64,000 bases of DNA from Tubulanus polymorphus (Eukaryota; Nemertea; Palaeonemertea; Tubulaniformes; Tubulanidae). How positions within the stretch are numbered: the first letter of the stretch is position 1; each line of letters opens with the position of its first letter. This document shows positions 1 to 9,968 of the stretch, piece by piece. The translations under genes were made by a program, and so were the position numbers. The notes beneath the pieces are model-generated. The model was not told the DNA's origin and ran no database searches. It saw nothing but the letters and a program-made list of their open reading frames with translations. The DNA lies in contig NC_134036.1 of assembly GCF_964204645.1 (NCBI RefSeq), positions 9,844,704 through 9,908,703 on the forward strand, in the 5' to 3' direction.

Positions 1-440
1 ATCAAGCTCATCCAGCCAATTCTTAAAGTGTGGAGTGACACAACAATCAGACAGTTCTTTGTCATATTTGGTTAGTTATCTCCACGTTAATTACCAACAT
101 CAAATTTACGCCGATGATCATCAGATCTATGAGGTGGTTCCACCAAAAACGTTACAATGTTATGTCTGAACTGCCATACCTGGCAAACAGAGGTGAAACT
201 GACTTTATAATGACCAATTACTGATTTTTCAGAAATCGCTGGAACGAATTCTGTGCAACGTTTAGAATCTAGAAATAATTTATGATTTGTTTTAGTTAAT
301 TAACTGTGTAAATGATATACTACGCAAAATCTGATCCTAAAAATGAAACATATGAGACGCAATCCTAGCAAAAACTCTCCATCGAATTTTAACATCGTTC
401 TCACAATTGTACATCCAACTCAAAATCGAACTTTAAGCGA
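1..440. other. Intergenic, no gene seen
   Basis: AT-rich sequence with no convincing coding frame, repeat or RNA signature. Confidence 0.5.
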
Positions 441-443
441 CCG

Positions 444-530
444 ATCCTCACCCGTCAAGGGATTCGAACCCACTACGCTAAAGCTGTTCTCCGAACCCCT
501 TGACCTCTCGAGTCGCTGGAGTCGTAACTT
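444..530 (-). repeat. tRNA-like (SINE-type) fragment
   Basis: Read on the minus strand, this stretch has a good RNA polymerase III B-box (GGGTTCGAATCCC, about 462-474). About 50 bases upstream is an A-box-like segment of the tRNA-Ser/Leu type (CTCGAGAGGTCAAGG). I cannot fold it into a full cloverleaf with a matching acceptor stem, so a tRNA-derived SINE head or tRNA pseudogene is more likely than a working tRNA. Inference from motif spacing only. Confidence 0.4.
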
Positions 531-544
531 GTCGACCTGAATCC

Positions 545-830
545 GGTTGTACCAATCACAGCGCTTGTAACAAACTAAATAAGGCTTCTGTTGGTTTGTC
601 CGTTGAATGGACCAATCAGCGAACGTTTTACCGAACAAGAAAGTATTTAGCAAATCGATATATGACGTCATGCGCAACAGCGCCAGCAATGAAATCACGC
701 TTCATGGGGCCAGGGGCCGGTGGAAGCGAGTTCGGGAGTGATACCGGACCCCTGGCAAGCGAGGACGAAGGGACCAGGATGGAGTTTAAGACAAATTTAT
801 GGTGCCGAAACCCGGGAACGAAGTGTTGAT
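545..830 (+). mobile_element. LTR-end / primer-binding-site-like remnant
   Basis: TGGTGCCGAAACCCGGGA at 800-817 looks like the primer-binding site that follows the 5' LTR of many Metaviridae/BEL-type retrotransposons: it starts TGG and is complementary to a tRNA 3' end. The preceding 250 bases contain two CCAAT boxes (about 552 and 611) and a GC-rich stem (arms GCCAGGGGCCGGT and ACCGGACCCCTGGC, about 710-756), as an LTR promoter/R region might. No gag or pol frame follows, so at most a decayed 5' end remains. The LTR start is not defined. Confidence 0.3.
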
Positions 831-1062
831 TGTGGTGTTAGAAAAAGTTGAATACTAGAATTTGAAGAAATCGAGAGGAAAAAATGAACACGTGAGTTTT
901 TCGAGTTAGTCTGTACTACATCCTCCCAGTCCCACTTTGTGAAAGTGAAGGAGTAAAAAAAAACAGAAAAAAAAATATCAGTCTCTTCTAAGAAAGGTAG
1001 TAGAGCAAGGTGAACCTCACAAAGAAAGCGGTCGCTGTTGGCTGAAGCTGAGGCGAAATAGG

Positions 1063-1272
1063 AAGACGTGAGTAAGCTACGGAAAAAGAGTTGCCACACT
1101 CACAATATTAATAGAATATTATCTTCTAAATTTGGAAAGAGCCTTGGATGAATTGCCAGAGTCTGTTCGTTCAATCGTTGACGATGCTGAAAGAAAAAAA
1201 GAAGAAATAGCGTTGGGGTTTTCCGACGAGGTTTTTGCTATGGCAACGGAAGCTATGGCTCAAAAGCACTGA
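1063..1272 (+). pseudogene. Short open coding fragment, unrecognised
   Basis: A clean frame of about 65 codons runs to TGA at 1270-1272. It includes ALDELPESVRSIVDDAERKK and an acidic, Ala/Met-rich tail ending AMAQKH. It has no in-frame ATG start at its 5' end. It is followed by an AATAAA signal near 1326. It could be the terminal exon of a host gene or a processed fragment. I do not recognise the family. Confidence 0.25.
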
Positions 1273-1337
1273 ATAAGTATGAATCATTCGTGACTTTTTT
1301 TCTAAAAAAAAATTTAAAATATAAAGAATAAATTGAT

Positions 1338-1640
1338 AAATGTTATGATTATTACGATTATCATTATGATTATTATTATGATTATTATTTTGATTATTAT
1401 TATGATTGTTGTTATCATTATTGTTATCATTATTATCATTATTACTATTGTTACAACTACCTACTCAATTCGCTGCACTTGCACTCTTGCACTCTAGGCA
1501 CCTAGGTGCAGTGACCTGTACAGCCCCTAAGGCTCTCACTGTTACCTTCATTTAACTTAACTCGGTAACATTTTTCTGTATTGTCATTATTCAGAGAAAT
1601 GTAGTTAAATGAAAAATAAAATTATTATTATTGAAAATTT
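1338..1640. repeat. ATT/ATG-type microsatellite and flanking low-complexity tract
   Basis: Bases 1338-1452 are an imperfect trinucleotide array of GATTATTAT/ATC units. From 1453 to about 1632 there is a non-coding stretch with a short GGCACCTAGGTGC palindrome, ending in AAATAAAATTATTATTATTG, which resembles a retroposon tail. No gene is seen. Confidence 0.6.
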
Positions 1641-2562
1641 TGAATCATTTTTAAACAATGTATTACTTTTTGATGCTTTATTCCTTTTTGTATCATAAAT
1701 ATTCAGATCTAAAATATGATTTCATTCAATGTTAGACCAGAACCCTCAAAATATCTTCCTTCAATATGACGTTTAATTCATTAAATATTTTTTTCTCTTT
1801 TATTTGTGTTTTTTAAATTATTTCGTCAAAATATGTTTGAATATTATACTCCATTTTTTCTTCTGATTTTATAAAACTTACTTTTCCAGAAATACTAATT
1901 TTTGGATATTCAACTCTGTAGCAAAGTCCATTATTTGTTCTATTATTTCGATATATTTGCTATAAACTTATATTGTTGTGCCTTAAAAAAATCTAAATAT
2001 AATGGCTGCAGGACCAATTTTACAACGTAATGTTTCTAAAATTTCTATTGTATCTTTTATTTCTAGTGAATCGATATAATTTCTTACATTTTCTATATAA
2101 GGTTTATTTGAAATAGATTTAGTTTTTGAAGCTGGTTTTTTTACTTGTTGAGGTTTATCATCAAAATATTCTGTTGCTAAAATATTTTTATTTAAATTGT
2201 GTTGGTGTTTTTGTGATTCGAGATGTCTTTCATAATTCCTTTTTGCTAGAAACTTCATTACAAACATTACATTTAATTTTATCTTTTTTTCATATTTTTT
2301 AATTGTTCTTTTCTTTCATTTGAATTTTCTGGTGTTTCAAAATCTATAACATTTTTTTATGATTTGCAGTTTTTTCGTGATGAGATTTATTAGATTTATC
2401 GATGTACTTTTTACAGTATGGACAATAATATTGATTTTTATTAACATCAATTTTTCTGTCTGGTACTCACAGTCTCCCATTTGTAAGGAAAAATTACTAG
2501 TGGTGATGAGTGATTTGTCGTACTCTCGTGCTCTGGTGTGAAAACGCTATTTTTCAATTACT
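1640..2562 (-). pseudogene. Polinton/Maverick DNA polymerase B, N-terminal fragment (copy a)
   Basis: Minus-strand remnant of the amino end of a Polinton protein-primed family B DNA polymerase. It shows the same C2H2-like fingers and the segment NYIDSLEIKDTIEILETL seen in the copies at 8.6-9.9 kb and 10-12.6 kb. The longest unbroken piece is 1983-2267; frameshifts and stops break the rest. Homology to the 8.57 kb copy continues to about 1640. The outer edge at 2562 reads AGTAATTG on the minus strand, matching the terminal-repeat start of the other copies, so this is a 5'-end fragment of a former element. It cannot encode a polymerase. Confidence 0.8.
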
Positions 2563-3150
2563 GCTGCTTCTTGCCAAAAGTTGAGTGGAAAATCGGACTT
2601 TAAAGAATGCCACTTCTTTCTACAACAAGGTCCGCAGTCTTGGGGGAGCAGAGTTCTATCCGAGATCTCGATTTCCATACATAACAAGTTAGTGTTATTT
2701 TTTAGTAAATTGTCAAGGTTTTAATATGATATAAGATTTGATGAGGCGGGCCACTAAAAACATGTCCTTTTCGCCGCCGAAATTCATCCAAACTTACTTG
2801 GATTTGAAGTGGATTGGGATGTTGATTTCTGTACGGTATTTCGAGAACTTAGGTGTCTAGTTTATCATAAGCTATTGGGCCCGAGTCACACTATAACCGT
2901 TGTGGTGCGGCATACGAAAAAGTGCCGGGCAAATTCGGGAGGTTTGAGGAGTATTAGTCTGGGCGGATACGGATGGCTTGAGTGCTAACGGGTTTATAAT
3001 GTTTTCAGTCAGATTTCTGAGAATTTGTTTTTCATTTGATGCGAACGAACAAAAATAAATTGTGTGCGTAAATGAATATATGTCATGGCTTGCACGTAGC
3101 GTCAGTCTATTGATTCAATCAGTCCACATACCTCTGACACTTAATCGAAT
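2563..3150. other. Intergenic, upstream of the GPCR
   Basis: No supported coding region. This is the likely 5' flank of the GPCR gene, but no clear TATA box or initiator could be assigned. Confidence 0.4.
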
Positions 3151-3151
3151 A

Positions 3152-3246
3152 ATGAATTCAACTCAGATGCAGTTTATCAGTTACATTGCTATAATGCCTG
3201 TAGTGAACAGGTCTAGAGCGTACCGAACAGAGTTAATTCTCGTGAA
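3152..3246 (+). repeat. Partial tandem duplicate of the GPCR N-terminal coding segment
   Basis: ATGAATTCAACT at 3152 starts a stretch that matches the beginning of the GPCR frame at 3249. It shares the start, a SYI-type segment, an NRS glycosylation motif and a YRT motif before diverging. The duplicate joins the true start after about 95 bases and is in a different frame (3062-3262). It probably arose by local duplication and would lie in the 5' leader. Confidence 0.65.
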
Positions 3247-3248
3247 TC

Positions 3249-4196
3249 ATGAATTCAACTAAGATACGAATTGGTCGAACGTATAGCAGTTACATCATTC
3301 TAATGTCGGTGGAGAACAGGTCTGGAACTTACCGTACTGTTTCGTTGGTCATTCTGCCTATCGTGTTTCTGTTTGGAGTCTTTGGAAATTCAGCTACTTT
3401 TCTAATAATGACGAGTCGCAGATTCCGCAGTTTATCTTACGCTAACTATCTTGTCATTTTATCAGTCTGTGATTTCCTGTTCTGTATACATTTTACACTG
3501 ATGCCTGTTTTACAGTTAGTTCTCTTGAATCTAAACACTAGTCTTATATTCATCATGAATTCACTGATCAGTTGTAAGATATATGAAATATTGATGGCAG
3601 GTGCCAATTCTAGCAGTTCCTGGTTATTGGTAGCTATATCTCTAGAACGTGCGGCAGTTGTTCTCTTTCCGTTCACTTCTCGTTTGATATGCACGCCTAG
3701 ATTCGCTAGATTTGCTATATTGATAATTACTACAGTGACTGTACTGATTCAACTTCCCGCTACTTTGTCGATACAATTTTCCGACCAATTTTTCGGATGT
3801 TACTATGAATTAATTGTCCAAATGAAATTTCTTACTCCACTTGGTGTCTACGCTTTTGTTTTGCCTTTATCGTTGATTCTAATATCAAATTCTATCACAA
3901 TTATTCAGTTATTCAGAGGTTCAAAAATGGTTTCGTCTGATAAGAAAACTACAAAATCGAAACGTACAACAATGATGCTTGTAACTGTTTCACTCGCATT
4001 TGCAATATTCACACTTCCAACCACTGTTGTTGTATTTTTACCAATCCTTACGGAACAGAAAGAATTTCTATATGATATTTTGACACAATTCTTTATGAGT
4101 AACTATGTGGTAAACTTCTACATATATCTTTTACTTGGACGAGAAATTCGTGAATATTTCTGTATGAAAATCTGCTGTAGAAATTCAATCAAATAA
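3249..4196 (+). CDS. Rhodopsin-family (class A) GPCR, orphan peptide-receptor-like
   Basis: A 315-residue single-exon seven-transmembrane receptor, expected in the plasma membrane and coupled to G proteins. Visible class A landmarks are GN in TM1 (GNSATFLI), LSVCD in TM2, a conserved Cys before TM3 (SCKIYE) paired with Cys in loop 2 (FFGCYY), an ERA variant of the DRY motif after TM3 (ISLERAAVV), a P in TM6 (FTLPTTV), and NFYIY in place of NPxxY in TM7. The N-terminus has two N-glycosylation sites (residues 2 and 23). The C-tail is short and ends in a CCR-containing stretch. The overall look is of expanded invertebrate FMRFamide/TRH-type orphan receptors; the ligand is unknown. M at 3249 was chosen as the first ATG of the frame; M at 3303 is an alternative. 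Partial duplications lie on both sides. Confidence 0.85.
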   Translation: MNSTKIRIGRTYSSYIILMSVENRSGTYRTVSLVILPIVFLFGVFGNSATFLIMTSRRFRSLSYANYLVILSVCDFLFCIHFTLMPVLQLVLLNLNTSLIFIMNSLISCKIYEILMAGANSSSSWLLVAISLERAAVVLFPFTSRLICTPRFARFAILIITTVTVLIQLPATLSIQFSDQFFGCYYELIVQMKFLTPLGVYAFVLPLSLILISNSITIIQLFRGSKMVSSDKKTTKSKRTTMMLVTVSLAFAIFTLPTTVVVFLPILTEQKEFLYDILTQFFMSNYVVNFYIYLLLGREIREYFCMKICCRNSIK

Positions 4197-4379
4197 CCAC
4201 TGATTTAAAATTTTATTCACATCGATTTACAGTAGGACATTTTGTTTGAGAATTGGAAATTAATCAAGGAATCACTGCCCTTGAAAATCGTGTCAATGAA
4301 CCTATTAGTGTAAAATGGTTACTATGAACCGCAGCCTTTTAATCATTAAATATACTCCCCTTCCCCCTTATCCCCACCC

Positions 4380-4700
4380 CACGTAGTCATACAACTTGAA
4401 ACCGTATTTACTGTGGCCTGGTAAGAGTGTGATATTCAGTTAATGAAATTCGATTGTTATACAGCTGCAAATATATAATAAAACAGTTTGGAAAATCTAA
4501 ATTTTCATTCTTCGAATTGTTGAATCTTTTCATTTTCGTTGATCATTTTTGTATACAACACACAAATACAAACAGTAGTTTATCAAAGCTTTATTGTAGC
4601 TGGACGAGACATATTTCTGTGAAAATCCGCTGTAGAAATGAAGTCATGTAATCAATCATTAATCATTGATTCATAGTTTGATTGACTTCATACAACTTAA
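4380..4700 (+). pseudogene. 3'-end remnant of a second GPCR copy
   Basis: Bases about 4605-4650 repeat the last codons of the GPCR: GACGAGA, then TATTTCTGT, then AAAATC(T/C)GCTGTAGAAAT. The following TCATACAACTT...CCG stretch near 4688 repeats the sequence near 4388 in the GPCR 3' flank. The rest of the receptor is absent. This is the tail of a tandem paralogue that was mostly lost. Confidence 0.55.
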
Positions 4701-5448
4701 ATCCGCATATTCCGGTAACACTTCAGTAAAATACAATTACCGTTAATGTGTATAACACTCCAGAACAAAAAGACATTGGAGCCATAGTTTGATCTTGCGC
4801 CTAGCCTTCACTTGTGGTTGCGTGTCACGACCGAATGCGTTTCATATAACCCGGTAGGGTAGGTAGTTTGTGTCCTTCACTCTGCCGATATCTTTCATAT
4901 TCTATGAACCGTTACAATAACGGGTATTATATATTTCTATGGTTCATTTTGTAACACGCATTTCGCCATAAGCCTGCGTTTGAACACTCATGCAATGACG
5001 AGCGTGGTTGTGGTCGCGTCGTGGGGTAAGTTCGATATTTTTCTTACACTATTTCCTTGATAGTTTGAGGGTTTTCCTCCAATATCTTTCTCGTGTTTTA
5101 TATTCTAGAATATTCGACGATGATATGGAAAAAGTAGATATTAAATATTCAGACGGAGTTGTAGTTGAATAGTTCTATCTGGACTGGTGAGAATGGATCA
5201 ACTTGTTTGGATGCGCCTGGTGCTGAGCTGTGGACAGGACTAGCGAAATAAACTACGACCGGCGAGATGAACTTAACGTATATACATAGTTTATTTTCAG
5301 TACAGCACTATGGCATCTGATAAACAGCGGCGATTCAAATCTACAAATACACATGTTGTAAACACACTAAATATATGTTTTTGAACTGATTTTACATAAT
5401 ATTCCGGTACTTCTAACAGATGATTTTGACACTTAACAGGTTAACATA
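4701..5448 (+). other. Intergenic with possible small exons
   Basis: Two exon-like pieces are visible. ATG at about 4995 opens a Val-rich frame ending in a good donor (TGGG|GTAAGT, about 5026). An acceptor (TTCTAG, about 5109) is followed by a short open frame (FDDDMEKVDIKYSDGVVVE) ending at TAG near 5172. Their phases do not join cleanly. Nothing else is supported up to the Polinton end at 5449. Confidence 0.2.
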
Positions 5449-5596
5449 AGTAATAGGGAATATGGGGGTTCATACCAAAGGTCGAACGGTCGAGCTCATA
5501 AAAAAATAAATTCTCGCACACTCGAATTTACTTTTTATTTTTTACTCGCCCGCCCCTTCAACCTTTGATATGAACCCCCATATTCCCTATTACTCT
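5449..5596. repeat. Left foldback terminal repeat
   Basis: The stretch starts AGTAATAGGGAATATGGGGG and ends with the exact reverse complement of that 20-mer. The arms continue inward through TTCATACCAAAGGT and ACCTTTGATATGAA, enclosing an AT-rich loop of roughly 40-50 bases. The terminus is therefore itself a 148-base hairpin rather than a simple terminal repeat. Confidence 0.8.
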
Positions 5597-5674
5597 TAAA
5601 ATATTCATATATATGAATAACATATAAATGGATAAATTCTAAAATCAATTTAGTAACAAATATTTGATATTAAA
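5597..5674 (+). promoter_or_regulatory. Leader shared by the two ends of the element
   Basis: CTTAAAATATTCATAT..ATGAATAACAT and the bases down to ATTAAAATGGAA match, in reverse complement, the stretch 12582-12661 before the polymerase start. The inner part of the terminal inverted repeat therefore reaches both outermost start codons and presumably supplies both promoters. Directly seen identity; the promoter role is inference. Confidence 0.55.
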
Positions 5675-6328
5675 ATGGAACCAGAACAATCACAATTTAT
5701 CAATATTACAAATAACACTGGTGTTATAAATATATACTACAAGCAATGTTCTAAATGTGAATTAGATAAATTAGCTATAACAGAATTTAGTAAGCGTAAG
5801 ATTAGCAAAGATGGTTTTCAATATTGCTGCAAAACTTGTATTAAACTATATACCAAGCAATATCGAGCAGATAATAGAGAACATTATAATGATTATATGA
5901 CAGAATATATGAGAGGAAGATATAAAACAGATCTTAATTTTAAAATGAAACAATGTTTAAGGTCTAGATTAACACAATTATTCAACAAAGAAACGCATTC
6001 AGAAACACTATCTAATTTGTTGGGTTGTACAGATGAATTTCTCAAATCATGGATAATATATCAATTCGACGATAAAATGAATATAGATAATTATGGTGAA
6101 TACTTTCATATTGATCACGTGTTGCCGATTTTAAATTTGATATGAGCGGTGAATACGTTAAAAAACTAATTTTGAATTGCAAAAATTTAAGACCCTTGAA
6201 AAGAAAGAAAATATAATTGAATCTAATAAACTAGATTTACAGTTATATTTAGATCAAGTGGTTAAAGCAAAGACATTTGTTGAATTATGGAATTCAACAC
6301 AGAATGAAAAACACGTTGAATCTTAAGC
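5675..6328 (+). pseudogene. HNH endonuclease-like gene, frameshifted
   Basis: The first frame gives 156 residues, with two CxxC zinc knuckles (Cys25/Cys28 and Cys52/Cys55), a basic helical segment, and HIDHVLP near residues 145-151, which is the HNH His-Asp-His strand. The frame then breaks near 6140. The rest of the HNH core (CKNLRPL) and a helical tail (LDLQLYLDQVVKAKTFVE) continue in other frames to about 6325. A homologous tail lies at 18822-19065 on the minus strand. Such CxxC-HNH nucleases occur in large DNA viruses and phages; a role in the element's cycle is inferred. The gene sits directly behind the left terminal repeat. It is broken here by at least two frameshifts. Confidence 0.7.
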
Positions 6329-6784
6329 GTTTATAATAAGAACTCTACTCGAGTCGCTCGTGTATGTGTGTATATAGTTATCCATTATAACTGCCTATAT
6401 GCAATTATACTAACATCTGTGCCACATTTTATATTCAGTTGAATGGGATGTACCTCATTTGAATATTGATCGAATGTGCTATTTCAGTTGAAAAGGATTA
6501 ATCAATTACATCACAAAGGAACATCTGTTGCTTAGACAGACAGTGCCTGGGTATATTGAGCGCAGTCGCATTACAACAGCCGAACTGAACAGACGGAATA
6601 TATAGAACGTATAAGATTTTTCTCTAGAAACACAATTAGGAGTTTACAGTTATAAATGTAAGTACTGTTTTTGTTGTTATTAAGACGCAGGGAAACGTTA
6701 AACATGTTTAAGTGCTGTAATTGATATTTGACAACTACAACTTCAAGTTAGTTTTATTCTACATTCTAGATATTTGGTAAAAAA
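6329..6784 (+). promoter_or_regulatory. Leader region with a probable 5'-UTR intron
   Basis: A good splice donor (AAATG|TAAGTAC context, GT at about 6659) and acceptor (ACATTCTAG at about 6770) frame a ~110-base intron that ends 15 bases before the ATG at 6785. This suggests the downstream gene was expressed as an animal-type transcript. No other coding region is seen. Confidence 0.4.
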
Positions 6785-7504
6785 ATGTCATACAGATCAA
6801 GTACTCCATCTACTCCAAAACTGACGCAAGAAAGGGAGGAGCCAGAATGTATGGATGTCAACACACCATCACAAGAGACTGTAATAGATATAGAAGACAA
6901 AAATATCGAAAAACTCAGGAAACAAATGGATTATTATAAACAATTAGTGTCAACTTTGGACGAAGTAATGACAACCATACAAGAATTACCAAAAATACCA
7001 ACACCAAGTTTAAAAACATTATTAGGACTTAAAGAAAATAGAATCAAATTGAACGGTTATGAACTACACGAATATTTAAAATCAAAATTAATGGATCATA
7101 GAGATTTATCGAACATTAGTGAAATAGACGCGCATTTATTTTCAGAAATTAGTGGATTACTGATAAGCGAGTATGAAAAATTGTTAACGAAACAAACAAA
7201 TCATATTTGGAATTTTATAATTTTTGGGAATTCCTTGAATAAAGGGTTTGTTCTTTTCCACTCGACTCAAACTATAAATATTTCATGGGCTAATTGGGGT
7301 TAAGAAAATATACATATTAGTGTCGGGTATGAAAGAAAACTTAGATGGATTGGGAAATTATATTCATTTAAAAAATTTCAATTATTGGGTTTACCATTTG
7401 ATACCGTTATTAATCATTTGACAGAAATCGAAAAAATGTTTGAAAATTACCCCGAAATCAAAGAATTCTGGTCGGAATTATATGATCCCAATGATGATTT
7501 ATAA
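6785..7504 (+). pseudogene. Unknown Polinton-borne ORF with one in-frame stop
   Basis: From ATG the frame encodes 172 residues up to TAA at 7301-7303. It then stays open in the same frame for another 66 codons to TAA at 7502-7504, about 239 residues in all. Visible features are a Ser/Thr/Pro- and acid-rich N-terminus, a coiled-coil-like stretch (DKNIEKLRKQMDYYKQLV, about residues 39-56) and a hydrophilic helical middle. I do not recognise a family. The continuing frame argues for a single recent nonsense mutation rather than a short gene. It follows the HNH gene on the same strand. Confidence 0.5.
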
Positions 7505-8065
7505 CAGCAGTTGTTTTTCATACAATATAGATTTTTTGTATTAGTATTATATTTACCCTAATTGCATTTTCTATTATTCTATGTTCAGCTATTGTTAATG
7601 TCGCAGTGACAGATGTTGTATTATACTTTATTGATTCCTGCATTCCACGCATACCTTACCGCTCGGCTCCCGAGCGGCTTGGAATGTGGAAATCGATAAT
7701 GATTGTAGAATAAAATATATGTGTTTATGAAATAGTAATTCCACCAGTCGTTTCTCTAATTGAATAATACGACAACGTTTTGAGATGATGACGAAGATGA
7801 TGTCGATTTAATATTTATCTTATATATCTGTCTATCAATATCATTCAAAACTACAAAATAAACGAAACAGAAATTAATACATGTACATTGACCTTCACAA
7901 AGTATCACTTATGTAATATAGAAAAAATATAATCAGGAACTTACTCGTTGCCTATATATGTATTACATGATGTCTTGACCAGCATGGTTAGGAGAGTGTC
8001 TACATAATGCCCAGATCTATATATTGTAAGCCTTACATAGAAATATTGTTGACCAATGAAATGCC
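7505..8065. other. Non-coding stretch with a GC-rich hairpin
   Basis: No gene is seen. CCGCTCGGCTCCCGAGCGG at 7659-7677 is a perfect 8-base-pair stem with a 3-base loop, flanked by CATTCCA and TGGAATG arms. It stands out in very AT-rich DNA and recalls the GC-rich core of the right foldback at 12839-12898. It may mark a transcript end or a structural site. Confidence 0.45.
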
Positions 8066-8165
8066 CAAGGCTGCGTTTTTCAAAGCGGTGATAAGCCCTA
8101 TCCCGGTGATAAATCGCTATCCCGGTGTTAAATATTTTTATCACTGTGATAGTGTTTTTCAAACC

Positions 8166-8221
8166 TGTGTTAACTTTATCACCGGGATAAAATCAGCTAT
8201 CCCAGTGATAAAGTTAACACA
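8166..8221. repeat. 24-bp inverted repeat in the Harbinger leader
   Basis: Arms 8166-8189 (TGTGTTAACTTTATCACCGG...) and 8198-8221 are complementary apart from one or two bases, around an 8-base spacer. The same CCGGGATA/TATCCCGGTG word recurs around 8100, 8120 and 8250, suggesting clustered binding sites for a transposase-associated DNA-binding protein (inference). Confidence 0.6.
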
Positions 8222-8268
8222 CCTCCGACGTGGTGATAGCAACACTATCACCAGGATAAATTATCAAA

Positions 8269-8573
8269 ATGGCTGCCATTTTTTATGATGATATCTATCA
8301 AGAACGAATTTATAGACACCCACGCCGCTATCGATATCACGAAACAGTTAAATTTGTAATTAATGATTATTTAGAAAATGAAGTGAGACAGAAATATAGC
8401 TTTAGTTCGGAAAATATCACACGAATAATAGATTTAATTCGAGAAGATATAACGTATGATACACAACGTTCCAAAGCACTTTCTGCTGAGTTACAAGTGA
8501 AGGTTGCTCTCCGATATTACGCAACGGATAGTTATTTGGATGCACTTGGTGACACATTTGGTCTTGTTAAATC
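8269..8573 (+). pseudogene. Harbinger (HARBI1-like) transposase, truncated
   Basis: About 100 codons of the N-terminal region of a Harbinger transposase/HARBI1-like nuclease. The segment RSKALSAELQVKVALRYYAT followed by GDTFGLVKS matches the family's conserved helical region ahead of the DDE domain. The authentic reading ends at the Ser codon near 8570. The remaining codons to 8655 belong to the inserted Polinton end. The DDE catalytic residues are absent, so this copy is inactive. Confidence 0.75.
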
Positions 8574-8658
8574 AGTAATTGGAAGATGTGGGTTTCATAC
8601 CAGAGGGCGAGAGGGCGAGACACCACTCATCACCGCAAGTAATTTTTTTTCCTAATAA
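8574..8658 (+). repeat. Polinton terminal repeat (copy b) inserted in Harbinger
   Basis: AGTAATTGGAAGATGTGGGT at 8574 aligns with the AGTAATAGGG.. ends of the composite element and with the 2562 end. It continues into TTCATACCAGAGGGCGAGAG, parallel to TTCATACCAAAGGTCGAAC at the left foldback. This end lacks the second half of the foldback. Confidence 0.7.
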
Positions 8659-9968
8659 ATGGGAGAGAATGAACACCAGCCAGAAAACAATAATGTTAAT
8701 AAAAATCAATATTATTGCCAATATTGTAAAAAATACATCGATACATCTCCTAAAACACGACATGAAAAAACTGCAAATCATATAAAAAATGTAATAGATT
8801 TTGAAACTCCAGAAAATTCCAATGAAAGAAAAGAAAGATTAGAAAATATGAATGTGGATGAAATAAAATGTGAAGTTTGTAATGAATTTATAGTAAAAAG
8901 GAATTATAATAGACATCTCGAATCACAAAAACACCGCCAAAATTTGAGTAATAATGTTTTAGGAAAAGATTATTTTGACGATAAACCTCAAAAAGTAAAA
9001 AACCAAATTCAAAAACTAAATCCATTTCAAATAAACCTTACATGGAAAATGTTAGAAATTATATTGATTCACTAGAAATAAAAGATACAATTGAAATCTT
9101 AGAAACATTACATAGTAAAATTGGTCCTGCAGCTATTATATTTAGATTTTTTAAAGGAACAACAATAGAAGATTATAGTAAATTTAATGAAATAATAGAA
9201 AAAATACTAGATTTGATAACAGATGTTGAATATCCAAAAATTAGTATCTCTGGGAAAGTAAGTTTTATAAAGTCAGAAGAATAAATGAATTATAATATTC
9301 AAACACACTCTGAAGAAATAATTTCAAAAACACATAAAAGAGAAGTTAGAAAAAATATTTAATGAATTTAAACGTCATATTGAAGAAAGATATTTTGAGG
9401 GTTCTGGCTTAACATTGAATGAAATTATATATTTAGATTTAAATGTTTATAATATAAAAAGAAATAAAACATCAAAAAGTAATAAAATGTTTAAAAATGA
9501 TTCAAACTTTACAACAGAAAAGGATATTAAAGCATCATCTTATATTAAATTACCATTTACAACAAAAGCAGTAATAAATGTTCAAAATGAAGATAATAAA
9601 TGTTTTCTATGGTCAAATATTAGTTGCTTACACCCAACAGAAGATATTACGCATAGTTTTAGAATAACAAATTACCGGAAATATGAAACATTATATAAAA
9701 TTGATCAATATCCAGTAACTATAAAAATGATTCTTAAAATAGAAAAAGTTAATAATTTAAAAATAAATGTATTTGAATTAATGCAATTACCAAAGACAAA
9801 AGGTGAAAATATTAAAGATTATACATTGGAAGCTTTATATTTAACAGAACATTATGATGATGAAAATGTTATAGATTTGTTATATTACAAAAAAGATGAA
9901 AATGAACATTATATGTGGTTAAAACAAATTGATTTATTCTTTAGAACAGAAAGTGATCATCATCGTAA
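8659..9968 (+). pseudogene. Polinton DNA polymerase B, N-terminal part (copy b)
   Basis: Starts with ATG at 8659, directly behind the terminal repeat. Two C2H2-type fingers (YYCQYCKKY... and CEVCNEF...HLESQKH) are followed by the N-terminal region (IKDTIEILETLHSKIGPAAI). A frameshift near 9040, a TAA near 9282 and another shift before 9415 break the frame. The last piece (9415-9968) includes CFLWSNISCLHP and ends in YMWLKQIDLFFRTESDHH. Exactly there the homology stops and an inverted second polymerase copy begins. Exonuclease and palm domains are missing. Closest in layout to the copy at 1640-2562. Confidence 0.8.

Larger units (their letters stand above)
8066..8573 (+). mobile_element. PIF/Harbinger transposon, 5' end
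   Basis: The left part (from about 8069, GGCTGCGTTTTTCAAA) resembles a Harbinger-type terminal sequence. It is followed by repeated TATCCCGGTGATAA-like words and then a transposase start at 8269. The element stops abruptly at 8573, where a Polinton terminal sequence begins. No 3' half is found in the window. Confidence 0.6.

Noticed and set aside
420-829. Open frames of 92 and 109 codons over the tRNA-like and LTR-like region
   Set aside because: They cross the non-coding repeat signatures and show no protein family pattern.
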